64,000 bases of DNA from Polaribacter sp. (GCF_024639685.1 NZ_JAHEHX010000018.1:119786-183785), one strand, 5' to 3'; positions 17,032-26,523 are shown, numbered from the stretch's first letter. Numbers and translations are program-made. The notes: a model not told the origin generated them from the sequence alone.

Positions 17032-18123
17032 TTACAATGTAGGCAAGAGTTTAATTATTCCTAATCTTTCTACCCCTACATAGATAAAACCATCTTTACC
17101 TTGCACTATAGATCTTACCCTACCAATATCTTTCAAAAGTTTTACCTCTTTATAAACCTGATTCTTTTTTATAATACACCTGCTTAAATATTGAAACTTA
17201 AGTGAACCAACCAATAAGTTCCCTTTCCAGTTTCCATAAACATCACTATTAATAAAAGCCATACCACTTGGCGCTATTGAGGGTGTCCAATAATGAATAG
17301 GGCTTTCCATTCCCTCCATATAGGTTTTATCTGTAAATTTTGTACCACTATAATTTACCCCATAACTTACTTTGGGCCATCCATAGTTTTTGCCCTTTTT
17401 AATAATATTAATTTCATCACCTCCTTTGGGACCATGCTCATGAGACCAAATTTCATCTGTAAATGGATTGACTACCATTCCTTGAGGATTTCTGTGTCCA
17501 TAACTGTAAACGGCTTTCTTTGCTGTGTTTGAAGACGCAAACGGGTTATCTTTAGGAACGGATCCATCATCATTTAAACGATATATTTTTCCTCCATCTC
17601 TATTTATGTCTTGAGGATTAACATCTCGATCCCCTCTATCTCCTACACTAAAATAAACACAATTTTCTGAGTCAAAAACAATTCTAGAGCCAAAATGCTG
17701 ACCTTTTGTTGTATTTGGTGTTGCTTTATAAAGCACTTCTTGACTTACTAAACTGTTATCTTTAAGCTTGGCACGCATTAAAGTTGTATTCCCTCCTCTT
17801 CCACTTCCAATACCCGAAGCATAAGTAAAATATATCCATCCATTATTTTTATAATTAGGATGCAATTCTATGTCTAACAAACCTCCTTGACCTCTTAAAT
17901 AGATTTTGGGTGTATTTTTTATTTCGGTTTTAACTCCATTTTTAAAATGAATAATCTTTCCAGACTTTTCATTTATCATCATAGCATTATCTGGTAAGAA
18001 TACAAAACCCCAAGGATTATCTAAATTAGGCACTATAAGCTCGTAGCTTTGTTGTTGAGCATTCACTATAAAGTTAGAAACAAATAAGAAAATAAGGCAG
18101 GAAGTTATCTTATACATAGACAT
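17032..18123 (-). CDS. Secreted PQQ-dependent sugar dehydrogenase-like protein
   Basis: A 363-aa six-bladed beta-propeller of the glucose/sorbosone dehydrogenase family (soluble aldose dehydrogenase, YliI-like). The signal peptide spans about residues 1-22 and ends NAQQ. Family motifs include PWGFVFLPDN near 37-46, GQGGLLDIELHPNY near 79-92 and the SHEHGPKGGDEINII block near 227-241. It would oxidise sugars in the periplasm with PQQ. No PQQ synthesis genes are visible, so the cofactor would come from outside or from elsewhere in the genome. Confidence 0.83.
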   Translation of the reverse strand: MSMYKITSCLIFLFVSNFIVNAQQQSYELIVPNLDNPWGFVFLPDNAMMINEKSGKIIHFKNGVKTEIKNTPKIYLRGQGGLLDIELHPNYKNNGWIYFTYASGIGSGRGGNTTLMRAKLKDNSLVSQEVLYKATPNTTKGQHFGSRIVFDSENCVYFSVGDRGDRDVNPQDINRDGGKIYRLNDDGSVPKDNPFASSNTAKKAVYSYGHRNPQGMVVNPFTDEIWSHEHGPKGGDEINIIKKGKNYGWPKVSYGVNYSGTKFTDKTYMEGMESPIHYWTPSIAPSGMAFINSDVYGNWKGNLLVGSLKFQYLSRCIIKKNQVYKEVKLLKDIGRVRSIVQGKDGFIYVGVERLGIIKLLPTL

Positions 18124-18162
18124 AAAATCTTTAATTTTAATTACAATATATAAATATTATTC

Positions 18163-18170
18163 TATATTTG
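18163..18170 (+). promoter_or_regulatory. -7 box upstream of tRNA-Pro
   Basis: TATATTTG fits TAnnTTTG. It would give a 5' leader of about 75 nt before the tRNA. That leader (about 18190-18240) contains partly self-complementary TCGAG/CTCGA segments resembling the palindromic repeat at 55332-55390. Confidence 0.5.
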
Positions 18171-18251
18171 CAGTCCTTGAATTGATGACTATTATCGAGG
18201 TGTAGACTCTCGACGTTTCTCGAGATAAACTATACTACGATTTTACACTTT

Positions 18252-18326
18252 CGGGGTGTAGCGTAGCCCGGTCATCGCGCCTCGTTTGGGACGAGGAGGT
18301 CGCAGGTTCGAATCCTGCCACCCCGA
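18252..18326 (+). tRNA. tRNA-Pro (UGG)
   Basis: A 75-nt cloverleaf. Acceptor CGGGGTG pairs with CACCCCG, followed by discriminator A; no CCA is encoded. The anticodon stem CCTCG/CGAGG surrounds the loop TTTGGGA, placing the anticodon TGG at 18287-18289. The T arm GCAGG-TTCGAAT-CCTGC is perfect. It reads all CCN proline codons or a subset, depending on modification. Confidence 0.95.
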
Positions 18327-18328
18327 CT

Positions 18329-18361
18329 AAAGCCTTTAGAAAATTTCTAAAGGCTTTTTTT
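18329..18361 (+). terminator. Terminator after tRNA-Pro
   Basis: Perfect arms, AAAGCCTTTAGAAA (18329-18342) and TTTCTAAAGGCTTT (18344-18357), followed by T residues. It starts 2 bp after the tRNA. Confidence 0.75.
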
Positions 18362-18389
18362 ATTTCTTTTAAAAATTTAACTTTTATTT

Positions 18390-18421
18390 TTGTTTAACAT
18401 AAATAATAATACCTTAAACAA
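18390..18421. promoter_or_regulatory. Inverted repeat TTGTTTAA-N16-TTAAACAA (site A)
   Basis: The left arm is 18390-18397 and the right arm 18414-18421, separated by 16 bp. The right arm ends 4 bp before the -7 box at 18426-18433. The same arms with the same spacing occur at 24987-25018, ahead of the second transcription unit of the photolyase block. A common operator is inferred; the spacing puts the two arms on the same DNA face, a little over two helical turns apart. Confidence 0.6.
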
Positions 18422-18425
18422 TTTG

Positions 18426-18433
18426 TATCTTTG
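18426..18433 (+). promoter_or_regulatory. -7 box of the first photolyase operon
   Basis: TATCTTTG, a perfect TAnnTTTG, sits about 22 nt before the ATG at 18456. It therefore excludes the longer frame that begins at 18390, because that start lies upstream of the promoter. Confidence 0.6.
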
Positions 18434-18455
18434 TTTTAATCACCAAAACAAAAAG

Positions 18456-19082
18456 ATGCAATTTTTCAATCAAGAAGACATTTATAACCTCAATAAAATC
18501 TACAGAATCAACTTAATTAATAGTTGTTCTGGATTTAAATCAGCAAACTTATTAGGTACCATATCAGAGGAAGGCATCACAAATGTTGCTGTTTTTAGCT
18601 CTGTAACACATTTAGGCTCTAGCCCTCCTACATTAGGTTTTATTCTAAGACCAACTACTGTGCCTAGAAATACCCACAAAAACCTTAAAGATTTGGGCCA
18701 TTTTACAATTAATCATATTTGGGAGGCTATAATTGAAGATGCACACCATACCTCTGCTAAATATGCAGACGAAATTTCTGAGTTTGACATGACCAATCTT
18801 GAACCTGAGTTTAAAGGTGCACATAAAGCACCTTTTGTAAAGGATGTCCCTGTACAAATGAGTATGAAATTTATTGAAGAAATATATGTACCTTCTAACG
18901 ATGTAATGCTTATTGTAGCTCAAATTGAAGAACTTTACGTAAAAGATGAATTATTAGAAAATGATGGTTTAATAAACCTTTCTAAAGGGAATGTTGCTAC
19001 TATTAACGGATTAGACACCTATGCAATACCAAAGTTTAAGAAGCAATTATCTTATCAAAAACCAAAAGAGATTAAAAAATAA
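18456..19082 (+). CDS. Flavin reductase-like (DIM6/NTAB) FMN-binding protein
   Basis: A 208-aa flavin-binding split barrel protein of the flavin reductase/DIM6-NTAB family. Typical motifs are GTISEEGITNVAVFSSVTHLGSSPP in the first half (residues 31-55) and ITINHIWE-like strands after it. It would bind FMN and may supply reduced flavin. The start is taken at ATG 18456 (MQFFNQEDIY) because the -7 box lies at 18426-18433. It leads the operon of SDR, DUF2256 and three photolyase-type genes, which suggests flavin supply or repair chemistry linked to light exposure; this is inference. Confidence 0.8.
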   Translation: MQFFNQEDIYNLNKIYRINLINSCSGFKSANLLGTISEEGITNVAVFSSVTHLGSSPPTLGFILRPTTVPRNTHKNLKDLGHFTINHIWEAIIEDAHHTSAKYADEISEFDMTNLEPEFKGAHKAPFVKDVPVQMSMKFIEEIYVPSNDVMLIVAQIEELYVKDELLENDGLINLSKGNVATINGLDTYAIPKFKKQLSYQKPKEIKK

Positions 19083-19084
19083 GA

Positions 19085-20509
19085 ATGAAAATTTTAGTAA
19101 CAGGTGCAACTGGTTATATTGGCAAACGTCTAATTCCTTTATTATTAAATGATGGACATACCATTATTTGCCCTGTTAGAGATAAAATTAGAGCTGAAAG
19201 CTATTACAAACATCAAAAAAACATTCAGCTAATTGAGGCCGATTTTCTAAAAAACACAAGTTTAGAGGTCATTCCAAAAGATATAGACGTGGTTTATTAT
19301 CTAGTTCACTCCATGTCTAATTCTGCAAAAGAATTTCACATTTTAGAAGAAAAATGTGCAATAAATTTTAAACAGTTTGCAGAGAGTACGCCTTTAAAAC
19401 AGGTTATCTATTTAAGCGGAATCACCAATGATACTAAACTATCTAAGCATCTATTATCTAGAAAAAATGTAGAAAACACATTAAAATCAAACCATTACGC
19501 GCTTACCACTTTTAAAGCTGGTATAATTGTAGGCTCTGGTAGTTCATCATTCGAAATCATTAGAGATTTAGTTGAAAAGCTGCCCATTATGGTAGCCCCA
19601 AAATGGTTAAATACCAAAACACAACCGCTATCTATAAGAGATGTATTGTCTTTTTTACATAAGGCTCTTGGAAAAAAGGAGTTATATAATACATCCTATG
19701 ATATTTTTGGTCCAGAAGTGCTTACTTATAAAACAATGCTATTACAATTTGCAAAAGCAAGGAAGCTAAAGCGAAGTATTATTACTGTTCCTGTAATGAC
19801 GCCAAAATTATCTTCTTACTGGTTGTATTTTGTAACCTCTACCTCTTACAAATTAGCAAGTTCTTTAGTAAATTCAATGGGTGTTGAAGTAATTGGGGAA
19901 AAAAGTAACATTAACCAACTTTTAGACATTAAACCCATGTCATATAAAAAGGCAGTAAAACTTGCTTTTAGAAAAATTGAGCAAAACAGCATTATTTCTA
20001 GTTGGAAAGATTCCTATATCAGCAGTGGAAAACTAAAAAAATATGTTCACGAATTTATAAATGTCCCAGAATTTGGGTGTTTTAAAGATTTTAAATCTAA
20101 AAAAATAAGAAACTTAGAAAAGACGAAAGATAAAATTTGGTCCATTGGCGGAGAAACTGGCTGGTATTATGGAACCATTTTATGGAAATTAAGAGGTTTT
20201 ATCGATCAATTTTTTGGAGGTACAGGTTTGCGAAGAGGCAGAAGACACCCAACTGAATTAAACTTAGGAGATGCATTGGATTTTTGGAGAGTTATTTATG
20301 CTGATAAAGAAAAAGGAAAACTATTATTATATGCCGAAATGATTTTACCAGGTGAAGCTTGGTTAGAATTTAAAATTAAAGAGGGAGTACTACACCAAAC
20401 AGCTACATTTAGACCACATGGAATTGCTGGTAGGCTGTATTGGTATGCTGTAGTACCCTTTCATTGGTTTATTTTTAATGGAATGATTCGTAAAATAAGT
20501 AAACCATAA
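19085..20509 (+). CDS. SDR/NmrA-like oxidoreductase fused to DUF2867
   Basis: A 474-aa two-domain protein. Residues 1-300 form an atypical short-chain dehydrogenase ([15 protein letters not shown], the nucleotide-binding GxxGxxG near residue 7). Residues 320-474 match DUF2867 ([26 protein letters not shown] and the end [12 protein letters not shown]). The product is a common companion of photolyase genes in marine bacteria, but no reaction is established. It starts 2 bp after the flavin reductase stop codon and precedes the DUF2256 gene by 4 bp. Confidence 0.85.
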   Translation: MKILVTGATGYIGKRLIPLLLNDGHTIICPVRDKIRAESYYKHQKNIQLIEADFLKNTSLEVIPKDIDVVYYLVHSMSNSAKEFHILEEKCAINFKQFAESTPLKQVIYLSGITNDTKLSKHLLSRKNVENTLKSNHYALTTFKAGIIVGSGSSSFEIIRDLVEKLPIMVAPKWLNTKTQPLSIRDVLSFLHKALGKKELYNTSYDIFGPEVLTYKTMLLQFAKARKLKRSIITVPVMTPKLSSYWLYFVTSTSYKLASSLVNSMGVEVIGEKSNINQLLDIKPMSYKKAVKLAFRKIEQNSIISSWKDSYISSGKLKKYVHEFINVPEFGCFKDFKSKKIRNLEKTKDKIWSIGGETGWYYGTILWKLRGFIDQFFGGTGLRRGRRHPTELNLGDALDFWRVIYADKEKGKLLLYAEMILPGEAWLEFKIKEGVLHQTATFRPHGIAGRLYWYAVVPFHWFIFNGMIRKISKP

Positions 20510-20513
20510 TCTT

Positions 20514-20654
20514 TTGAAAAAACAACACTTACCCACAAAGAACTGTCCTGTATGCAACAGACCATTTACTTGGCGAAAAAAATGGGAAAAAAACTGGGAT
20601 AACGTAAAATATTGTAGCGAAAAATGCAGAAGAAACAAAACACAGCAGGCTTAA
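20514..20654 (+). CDS. DUF2256 mini-protein (TTG start)
   Basis: A 46-aa cysteine-rich protein, too short for usual gene calls. It has the whole DUF2256 pattern: [20 protein letters not shown], then [13 protein letters not shown], giving two Cys-x2-Cys/Cys-x3-Cys pairs that probably bind zinc. The only start in frame is TTG at 20514, 4 bp after the SDR stop; its last 31 bp overlap the start of the CRY-DASH gene, so the two are probably translationally coupled. DUF2256 proteins frequently neighbour cryptochromes; the function is unknown. Confidence 0.8.
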   Translation: MKKQHLPTKNCPVCNRPFTWRKKWEKNWDNVKYCSEKCRRNKTQQA

Positions 20655-21934
20655 TTTGGTTTCGTAATAATTTACGAACACAAGACAACAAATCAATTCA
20701 AAAAGCAATTGAAAACCATAGTAGGGTAATTGCTGTCTATTTTTTTGATCCAAAATACTTTAAAAAAAACTCATTTGGATTTGAAAAAACAGGGAAATAC
20801 AGAGCCCAATTTTTAATTGAAACAATAACAGACTTAAAAACGCAACTTCATAATTTAAATATAACACTACTCACTTACTTTGATGCTCCTGAAAATGGAC
20901 TTTCAAAAGTTGTTGATGAATTAAACATTCAAACCATATACACACAGAAAGAATGGACAAAAGAGGAAGTTAACACCAACAACTTGATTAAATCAACTCT
21001 TGATAAATCTATAGCTATTTTAGAAGACTATGATCAATTTCTGTATCACCCAGAAACTGTATCTAAAAACTTTAGCAACATACCAGATGTATTTACGCAA
21101 TTTAGAAAAAAACTAGAAAAATACGTTAGCATTAAGGATGAGATTAAGATTGATAAACTTCCTGAAAGCAATCTAACCTCTAACAGCACTAAAATACCAA
21201 CACTTCAAGAATTAGGTCTTAACGATTTCACACAGCATTCAAAAACTGCTTTTCCATTTAAAGGAGGAGAATCTGCTGCTTTAAAAAGGCTCAACTATTA
21301 TTTATTTGAAAGTAAAAAGGTTGGCTTTTACAAGAAAACTAGAAATGGTTTAGTTGGCTTAGATTATTCTACAAAATTTTCTCCATGGCTTGCCAATGGA
21401 AGTTTATCTGCAAGAACCATTTATCATCAAATAAAGAAATACGAAGCCGAATTTGGATCAAATCAATCTACCTATTGGGTGATTTTTGAACTGATTTGGA
21501 GAGATTATTTCAAATACATATCCTTAAAATACGATGCTAAAATATTTAAAATAGGTGGTATTTTAGAAAGAGAGTATCACTGGAATACAGATAAAGATAT
21601 AATACAAGATTGGATAAATGGAAATACAAAAGATGATTTTGTAAACGCAAATATGATTGAACTTAAGGAAACTGGGTGGATTAGTAATAGAGGAAGACAA
21701 AATGTAGCCTCTTACTTTGCAAAAGAGCTTTTGTTAGATTGGAGAATTGGTGCTGCCTACTTTGAATCGCTTTTATTAGATTACGACGTGCATAGCAATT
21801 ATGGAAACTGGATGTATGTTGCTGGAGTCGGTAACGATCCTAGAGACCGAAAATTCAACACCCAATTACAAGCAGAAAGGTATGATACAAACCATAAATT
21901 TAGAAAACTATGGTTAGAAAAAACTTTATTTTAA
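20624..21934 (+). CDS. Cryptochrome DASH
   Basis: A 436-aa photolyase/cryptochrome flavoprotein of the DASH subfamily. The N-terminal alpha/beta antenna domain begins [14 protein letters not shown]. The FAD domain contains [15 protein letters not shown] and the DASH signature [14 protein letters not shown] near the C-terminus. Members bind FAD and usually a folate antenna and repair CPD lesions in single-stranded DNA or sense light. Residues matching the active-site Asn before GNW are present. It is one of four paralogous families here and is followed after 1 bp by the FeS-type gene. Confidence 0.92.
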   Translation: MQKKQNTAGLIWFRNNLRTQDNKSIQKAIENHSRVIAVYFFDPKYFKKNSFGFEKTGKYRAQFLIETITDLKTQLHNLNITLLTYFDAPENGLSKVVDELNIQTIYTQKEWTKEEVNTNNLIKSTLDKSIAILEDYDQFLYHPETVSKNFSNIPDVFTQFRKKLEKYVSIKDEIKIDKLPESNLTSNSTKIPTLQELGLNDFTQHSKTAFPFKGGESAALKRLNYYLFESKKVGFYKKTRNGLVGLDYSTKFSPWLANGSLSARTIYHQIKKYEAEFGSNQSTYWVIFELIWRDYFKYISLKYDAKIFKIGGILEREYHWNTDKDIIQDWINGNTKDDFVNANMIELKETGWISNRGRQNVASYFAKELLLDWRIGAAYFESLLLDYDVHSNYGNWMYVAGVGNDPRDRKFNTQLQAERYDTNHKFRKLWLEKTLF

Positions 21935-21935
21935 T

Positions 21936-23468
21936 ATGAAAACGTTACGTTTAATTCTAGGAGACCAACTAAATAGCCAACATTCTTGGTATCATAGTAA
22001 TGATGAAAACATTACCTATTGCATGTTCGAAATGCGTCAAGAAACAGACTATGTAACACATCATATTCAAAAAGTAGCTGGCTTTTTTGCTGCAATGAGA
22101 AATTTTGCTAAAGAATTAAAAGCAAATCAACATCGAATAATTTATTGGAAATTAAATGATGAATCTAACACTCAAAGTTTAACCGAAAATATTTCAACTT
22201 TAATTGATAAAGATAATTTTGAGAAATTTGAATATCAAGCTCCAGATGAATACCGATTAGACCATCAACTAAAAGAATTTTCTAAAAAGCTAAACATTGA
22301 AAATAAAGTTTTTCCTACGGAACATTTTTATACAGAGAGAAATGAGTTAAGTACCTTTTTTAAAGGTAAAAAACAGTTTTTAATGGAAAGCTTTTACAGA
22401 AATATGCGAAAAAAGCACCAACTCTTAATGATCGATCAACAACCTGAAGGTGGCAAATGGAATTATGACGCAAGCAATAGAAAAAAATGGAAAGGTGAAA
22501 CTTTAATTCCCACTGCTAAAAATTTTGATAACGATGTTTCTCAAATTGTTGCTGAAATAGAAGATGCTGGTGTTAAAACTGTTGGGAAAATTAATGCAAA
22601 ATACTTTGAATATCCCATTTCTAGAAAACAGGCACTTGAACAGCTAACATATTTTTGCGATCATTTATTAGTACATTTTGGAGACTACCAAGATGCTATG
22701 CACACGAACCAAATATTTCTTTTTCACTCAAAAATATCATTTGCTATGAATAGTAAAATGATATCCCCTAAAGAAATTGTAGATGAGACTTTACAAACGT
22801 ATAGAAAAAGAACAAATGAAATTGATATTTCTCAAGTAGAGGGTTTTATTAGACAAATCATTGGTTGGAGAGAATACATGAGAGGTATGTATTGGATGTT
22901 AATGCCAAATTATAAAAAAGAGAATTTTTTAAACAATAAAAATAAATTACCTGATTTCTTCTGGACAGGTAAAACCAAAATGAATTGTCTAAAAAACGTA
23001 ATCAATAATTCTTTAGATAATGGATATGCACACCATATTCAGCGTTTAATGATTACAGGTAATTTTGCGCTATTAACCCAAATAGATCCAGCTGAAATTG
23101 ACGCCTGGTATTTAGGAATTTATGTTGATGCTATTGAATGGGTTCAACTACCTAACACAAGAGGAATGAGTCAATTTGCTGACGGTGGTAAAATTGCAAC
23201 AAAGCCCTACGTTTCTAGCGGAAGCTACATCAGTAAAATGAGTAATTACTGTGATTCTTGCAGCTATAAAAAAACTAAAAAATATGGTGATGATGCATGC
23301 CCTTTTAACAGTTTATACTGGAATTTTCTAGAAGAGAAAGAGTCCCAATTGTCTTCTAACTTTAGAATGAGAATGATGTATAGTTTGTTAAACAAAATGC
23401 CAATCGAAGAGCGAACAAAAATTAAAGAAAAAGCAAATCATATAATCAAAAACTTAGATGCCTACTAA
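21936..23468 (+). CDS. FeS-BCP/PhrB-type (6-4) photolyase family protein
   Basis: A 510-aa protein of the bacterial FeS-BCP (cryptochrome/photolyase with iron-sulfur cluster) group. It begins with the typical [10 protein letters not shown]. Four cysteines that would hold a [4Fe-4S] cluster are Cys351, Cys439, Cys442 (YCDSC) and Cys455 (ACPFN), a spacing matching the known Agrobacterium PhrB ligands. Relatives repair (6-4) photoproducts and use a ribityllumazine antenna. The repair activity here is by family. The last 11 bp overlap the next photolyase-like gene. Confidence 0.9.
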   Translation: MKTLRLILGDQLNSQHSWYHSNDENITYCMFEMRQETDYVTHHIQKVAGFFAAMRNFAKELKANQHRIIYWKLNDESNTQSLTENISTLIDKDNFEKFEYQAPDEYRLDHQLKEFSKKLNIENKVFPTEHFYTERNELSTFFKGKKQFLMESFYRNMRKKHQLLMIDQQPEGGKWNYDASNRKKWKGETLIPTAKNFDNDVSQIVAEIEDAGVKTVGKINAKYFEYPISRKQALEQLTYFCDHLLVHFGDYQDAMHTNQIFLFHSKISFAMNSKMISPKEIVDETLQTYRKRTNEIDISQVEGFIRQIIGWREYMRGMYWMLMPNYKKENFLNNKNKLPDFFWTGKTKMNCLKNVINNSLDNGYAHHIQRLMITGNFALLTQIDPAEIDAWYLGIYVDAIEWVQLPNTRGMSQFADGGKIATKPYVSSGSYISKMSNYCDSCSYKKTKKYGDDACPFNSLYWNFLEEKESQLSSNFRMRMMYSLLNKMPIEERTKIKEKANHIIKNLDAY

Positions 23469-24948
23469 CAAGGAAGAAATTAATGTTGTATGGTTTAAAC
23501 GCGATTTGCGTTTGCAAGATAATGAGGCTATACACAATGCGCTTTGTGCAAAAAAAAAGGTGCTTTTTCTTTATGTTTTTGAAAAATCGCTACAAGAAGA
23601 TCCCCATTACGATAGTCGCCATTGGAACTTTATCAAAGAGTCTATAAGAGATATAAATTCAGATTTAGCTGCATATAACTCCAAAATACTTGCAATAAAT
23701 TCAGAAATAATTACTGTCTTTAATCAACTACAGAATTTTTATAAAATAAATACTGTATTTTCACACCAAGAGACAGGCTTACTTAAAACATTTACTAGAG
23801 ACAAAGACTTTACAAGATATTGTAGAAATAACGAGATTCAGTGGAAAGAAAACATTAACAATGGTGTTTTAAGAGGGTTATTAAATAGACACGATTGGAT
23901 TGAAAAATGGGAAAACTATATGTATGCCCCACAATTAAAAAACAACTTAAAAAAAGCAACTATATTTGATGCAGAGGAGTTAAAAGCTATTGAAGCTTAC
24001 TTTGAAATTACAGATTTAAAAACACCAAAAGAAACACCGTTTCAAAAAGGAGGCACTCTACTTGGTTGGCGTTATGCAGATAGCTTTTTTGAAGACAGGC
24101 ATCAAAACTACATGAACCACATTTCTAAACCCACCTTGGCAAGAAAAAGTTGTAGCAGGCTCTCTCCTTACATTGCTTGGGGAAACTTATCTATAAGACA
24201 AGTATATCAAAGAGCCATTCTATCTAAAAACAAAGACAATAAAAAACCTTTAGGCGCATTTGCAAGTAGATTAAGATGGCAAGCTCATTTTATTCAAAAA
24301 TTCGAAATGGAACATACCATGGAAGAAGCGAGTTTAAATAAAGGGTATCATAAACTTAAAAAAGCAATTTCAGAAACTTATCAAAAAGCGTGGAGATCTG
24401 GTACTACTGGGTTTCCTATTATAGATGGTGGCATGAGATGTTTAACAGAAACTGGGTATTTAAACTTTAGAATGAGATCTATGCTAGTTTCATTCTTTAC
24501 ACACATACTATGGCAACCTTGGCAAGACGCATCACAACATCTTTCAAAATTATTTTTAGATTTTGAACCTGGAATCCATTTTCCACAATTAAATATGCAA
24601 GCAGGAGAAACAGGTATTAATGATATTAGAGTATACAATCCTGTTAAGAACAGTATTACTCACGATGAAGATGGTAGTTTTATCAAAAAATGGGTTCCTG
24701 AGTTGGCCAATTTACCAATTGCATTTATACATCAACCTTTTTTAATGACACCTCTAGATGAACAATTTAATAACTTTGAACTTGGCAAAGACTATCCAAA
24801 ACCCGTTGTAGACTTTAAAGACGCAAGAAAAAGAGCAACAAAAACACTTTGGGACATGAAAAAAGACCCAGAAGTTCAGAAAGAAAGTTATCGAATTCTA
24901 AAAAAACACACACTTTTAAATAGAAAGAAATTACTTAGAAACGAATAA
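23458..24948 (+). CDS. Divergent cryptochrome/photolyase-like flavoprotein
   Basis: A 496-aa protein with an N-terminal photolyase antenna domain ([18 protein letters not shown]) and a C-terminal FAD-binding domain ([19 protein letters not shown], then [10 protein letters not shown]). An ungapped by-eye alignment with the class I enzyme at 29773-31077 shows key changes: the E. coli Asn341 position is Phe337, the FAD-N5 Asn378 position is His374, and the proximal electron-transfer Trp382 position is Leu378, while the Trp359 position is kept as Trp355. It may be a sensor or use different photochemistry. The start overlaps the FeS-type gene, so co-expression is likely. Confidence 0.85.
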   Translation: MPTNKEEINVVWFKRDLRLQDNEAIHNALCAKKKVLFLYVFEKSLQEDPHYDSRHWNFIKESIRDINSDLAAYNSKILAINSEIITVFNQLQNFYKINTVFSHQETGLLKTFTRDKDFTRYCRNNEIQWKENINNGVLRGLLNRHDWIEKWENYMYAPQLKNNLKKATIFDAEELKAIEAYFEITDLKTPKETPFQKGGTLLGWRYADSFFEDRHQNYMNHISKPTLARKSCSRLSPYIAWGNLSIRQVYQRAILSKNKDNKKPLGAFASRLRWQAHFIQKFEMEHTMEEASLNKGYHKLKKAISETYQKAWRSGTTGFPIIDGGMRCLTETGYLNFRMRSMLVSFFTHILWQPWQDASQHLSKLFLDFEPGIHFPQLNMQAGETGINDIRVYNPVKNSITHDEDGSFIKKWVPELANLPIAFIHQPFLMTPLDEQFNNFELGKDYPKPVVDFKDARKRATKTLWDMKKDPEVQKESYRILKKHTLLNRKKLLRNE

Positions 24949-24984
24949 TCTAGAGAAATTCACAAATCAAAATATTTTGTTAAT

Positions 24985-25020
24985 TTTTGTTTAACTGTTT
25001 AAAGTTTACGTTAAACAAAA
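24985..25020. promoter_or_regulatory. Inverted repeat TTGTTTAA-N16-TTAAACAA (site B)
   Basis: Perfect 11-bp arms, TTTTGTTTAAC (24985-24995) and GTTAAACAAAA (25010-25020). The 8-bp core arms are separated by 16 bp, exactly as at site A. A further TGTTTAA half-site lies between the arms. The element ends 11 bp before the -7 box of the next transcription unit. Confidence 0.65.
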
Positions 25021-25031
25021 TTTATTTTGAT

Positions 25032-25039
25032 TATCTTTG
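25032..25039 (+). promoter_or_regulatory. -7 box of the second photolyase-block operon
   Basis: TATCTTTG, a perfect TAnnTTTG, ends 4 nt before the GTG at 25044, so the mRNA is predicted to be leaderless. Confidence 0.55.
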
Positions 25040-25043
25040 AATT

Positions 25044-25472
25044 GTGATTTTTAACACTACACATACCGATAAAGAGAATTCCAAAGAAATAGACACTTTG
25101 TTAGGTAAACCTTTTAACTTCTTACAATCCATAAAATTAAGAGGTACTGGGTCTAAAAGAATGATTATAGATGAGGTTAGTGTTGGATTTAAAAATATAA
25201 TGAATACCGTTTCTGATCTTAATTACGGTAACATTGAATTAAGAGAAAAAGGAATCCTAGTTCACATTAACAAAGGACTCAAAAACTTTAGTTGGGCGAT
25301 ACCTTTTTACCAATTACATATCTATAAAACAAGTGGTTTTAGTATTCATGGTCAAGGAAATTTTGTGCGGTTTAAAAGCAATAAATTACTGAAAGAAAAT
25401 AAAAAGTTTATCGAAAAGTTAATGGATTGCAAAATTAAAAATGATGAACAGTACGATTTTCAAAGCATTTAA
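25044..25472 (+). CDS. Conserved hypothetical protein, 142 aa
   Basis: A soluble, unrecognised protein of 142 aa with no signal peptide or membrane helix. A beta-rich middle (NYGNIELREKGILVHI, then FSWAIPFYQLHIYKT) and a basic helical C-terminus suggest a small PH-like or similar barrel, but this is only a guess. The start is GTG at 25044, placed 4 nt after a -7 box and downstream of operator site B. It leads the unit TIGR03643-folE-paralogue pair. The function is unknown. Confidence 0.65.
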   Translation: MIFNTTHTDKENSKEIDTLLGKPFNFLQSIKLRGTGSKRMIIDEVSVGFKNIMNTVSDLNYGNIELREKGILVHINKGLKNFSWAIPFYQLHIYKTSGFSIHGQGNFVRFKSNKLLKENKKFIEKLMDCKIKNDEQYDFQSI

Positions 25473-25484
25473 AATAACAAAAAA

Positions 25485-25760
25485 ATGAGCACTTTAAACA
25501 ACATAGAAATTGATAGAATTATAGAAATGGCTTGGGAAGATAGAACCACTTTTGAAGCCATTCAATTTCAATTTGGGTTAAAAGAGCAAGAAGTTATAAA
25601 CTTAATGCGAAAAGAAATGAAGCCAAGCAGCTTTAGAATGTGGAGAAAAAGGGTTCAGGGTAGAAAAACAAAACATGAAAAATTAAGGACATTCGAAAAA
25701 GGAAGATTCAAATGTTCTAGACAAAAATCAATATCAAATAACTCTATAGCAAAAAGATAA
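25485..25760 (+). CDS. TIGR03643-family protein
   Basis: A 91-aa basic protein. The N-terminal two-thirds (EIDRIIEMAWEDRTTFEAI, FGLKEQEVINLMRKEMKPSSFRMWRKRV) matches the TIGR03643 family, which looks like a small helix-turn-helix and tends to occur beside photolyase and cryptochrome genes. DNA binding is plausible from the fold and charge but not shown. The 25-residue C-terminal tail is basic and low in complexity. It lies 12 bp after the 142-aa gene. Confidence 0.8.
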   Translation: MSTLNNIEIDRIIEMAWEDRTTFEAIQFQFGLKEQEVINLMRKEMKPSSFRMWRKRVQGRKTKHEKLRTFEKGRFKCSRQKSISNNSIAKR

Positions 25761-25822
25761 CTAACCGTGCTTTGCTTTTAAGTTTAGGGTACTTAAAGAC
25801 AGCACATAAAAAAGACAAGGAC

Positions 25823-26521
25823 ATGATTACAGATGTAGTACTTAAGGAAAAACAAACAGACCAAAATTTAAATGACTTTTCATTTGAAGACATAGGTGAC
25901 GATCACCTATTTACAGGTATAGAAACTCCAATGAAAAAAGATGCTTTTAAAATTTCTGATGAAAAGAAGAAAGAAAAAATAGCTGGTCTTTTTAAAGAGA
26001 TTATGAATGTCATGGGCCTAGACCTCACAGATGATTCTTTGCAAGGAACTCCACAAAGGGTTGCAAAAATGTATATTGATGAAATATTTTCAGGACTAAA
26101 TCCTGCTAATAAGCCTAAAGTAGCCCTATTTGAAAACAAGTACAAATACAACCAAATGTTGGTTGAAAAAAATATTACATTTTACTCTAATTGCGAACAT
26201 CATTTTGTTCCAATTATAGGTAAAGCTCACGTTGCCTATATTTCTTCAGGTAAAGTTATTGGCTTATCTAAGCTAAATAGAATAGTACAATACTATGCAA
26301 AGAGACCTCAAGTACAAGAGCGTTTAACCAATCAAATTGCTGAGGAGTTAAAGGGAGTATTAGGCACAGAAGACGTCGCTGTAATCATAGATGCAAAACA
26401 CTTATGTGTTTCTTCTAGAGGTGTTAAAGACAATACCTCAGCTACAGTAACTTCTTACTTTGGAGGTAAATTTAATACCCAAGAAAAAATAGTCGAATTA
26501 CAAAACACTTTAAATTACTAG
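25823..26521 (+). CDS. folE: GTP cyclohydrolase I
   Basis: A 232-aa enzyme making 7,8-dihydroneopterin triphosphate, the entry to folate and pterins. It has an N-terminal extension of about 50 residues, then the core: TPQRVAKMYIDEIF, Zn-binding NCEHHFVPIIGKAHVAYI, GLSKLNRIVQYYAKRPQVQE, and KHLCVSSRGVKDNTSATVTS near the end. The start is placed at ATG 25823; a longer frame opens only with TTG at 25772. Its place among photolyase genes suggests dedicated folate or pterin antenna supply, an inference. The usual housekeeping FolE may be elsewhere. Confidence 0.9.
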   Translation: MITDVVLKEKQTDQNLNDFSFEDIGDDHLFTGIETPMKKDAFKISDEKKKEKIAGLFKEIMNVMGLDLTDDSLQGTPQRVAKMYIDEIFSGLNPANKPKVALFENKYKYNQMLVEKNITFYSNCEHHFVPIIGKAHVAYISSGKVIGLSKLNRIVQYYAKRPQVQERLTNQIAEELKGVLGTEDVAVIIDAKHLCVSSRGVKDNTSATVTSYFGGKFNTQEKIVELQNTLNY

Positions 26522-26523
26522 TT

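Noticed and set aside
18390..18455. N-terminal 22-residue extension of the flavin reductase
   Set aside because: It would begin upstream of the -7 box and inside the operator; MQFFNQ at 18456 fits the family better.
25772..25822. Longer FolE starting at TTG 25772
   Set aside because: TTG start without support; ATG 25823 gives a normal enzyme.
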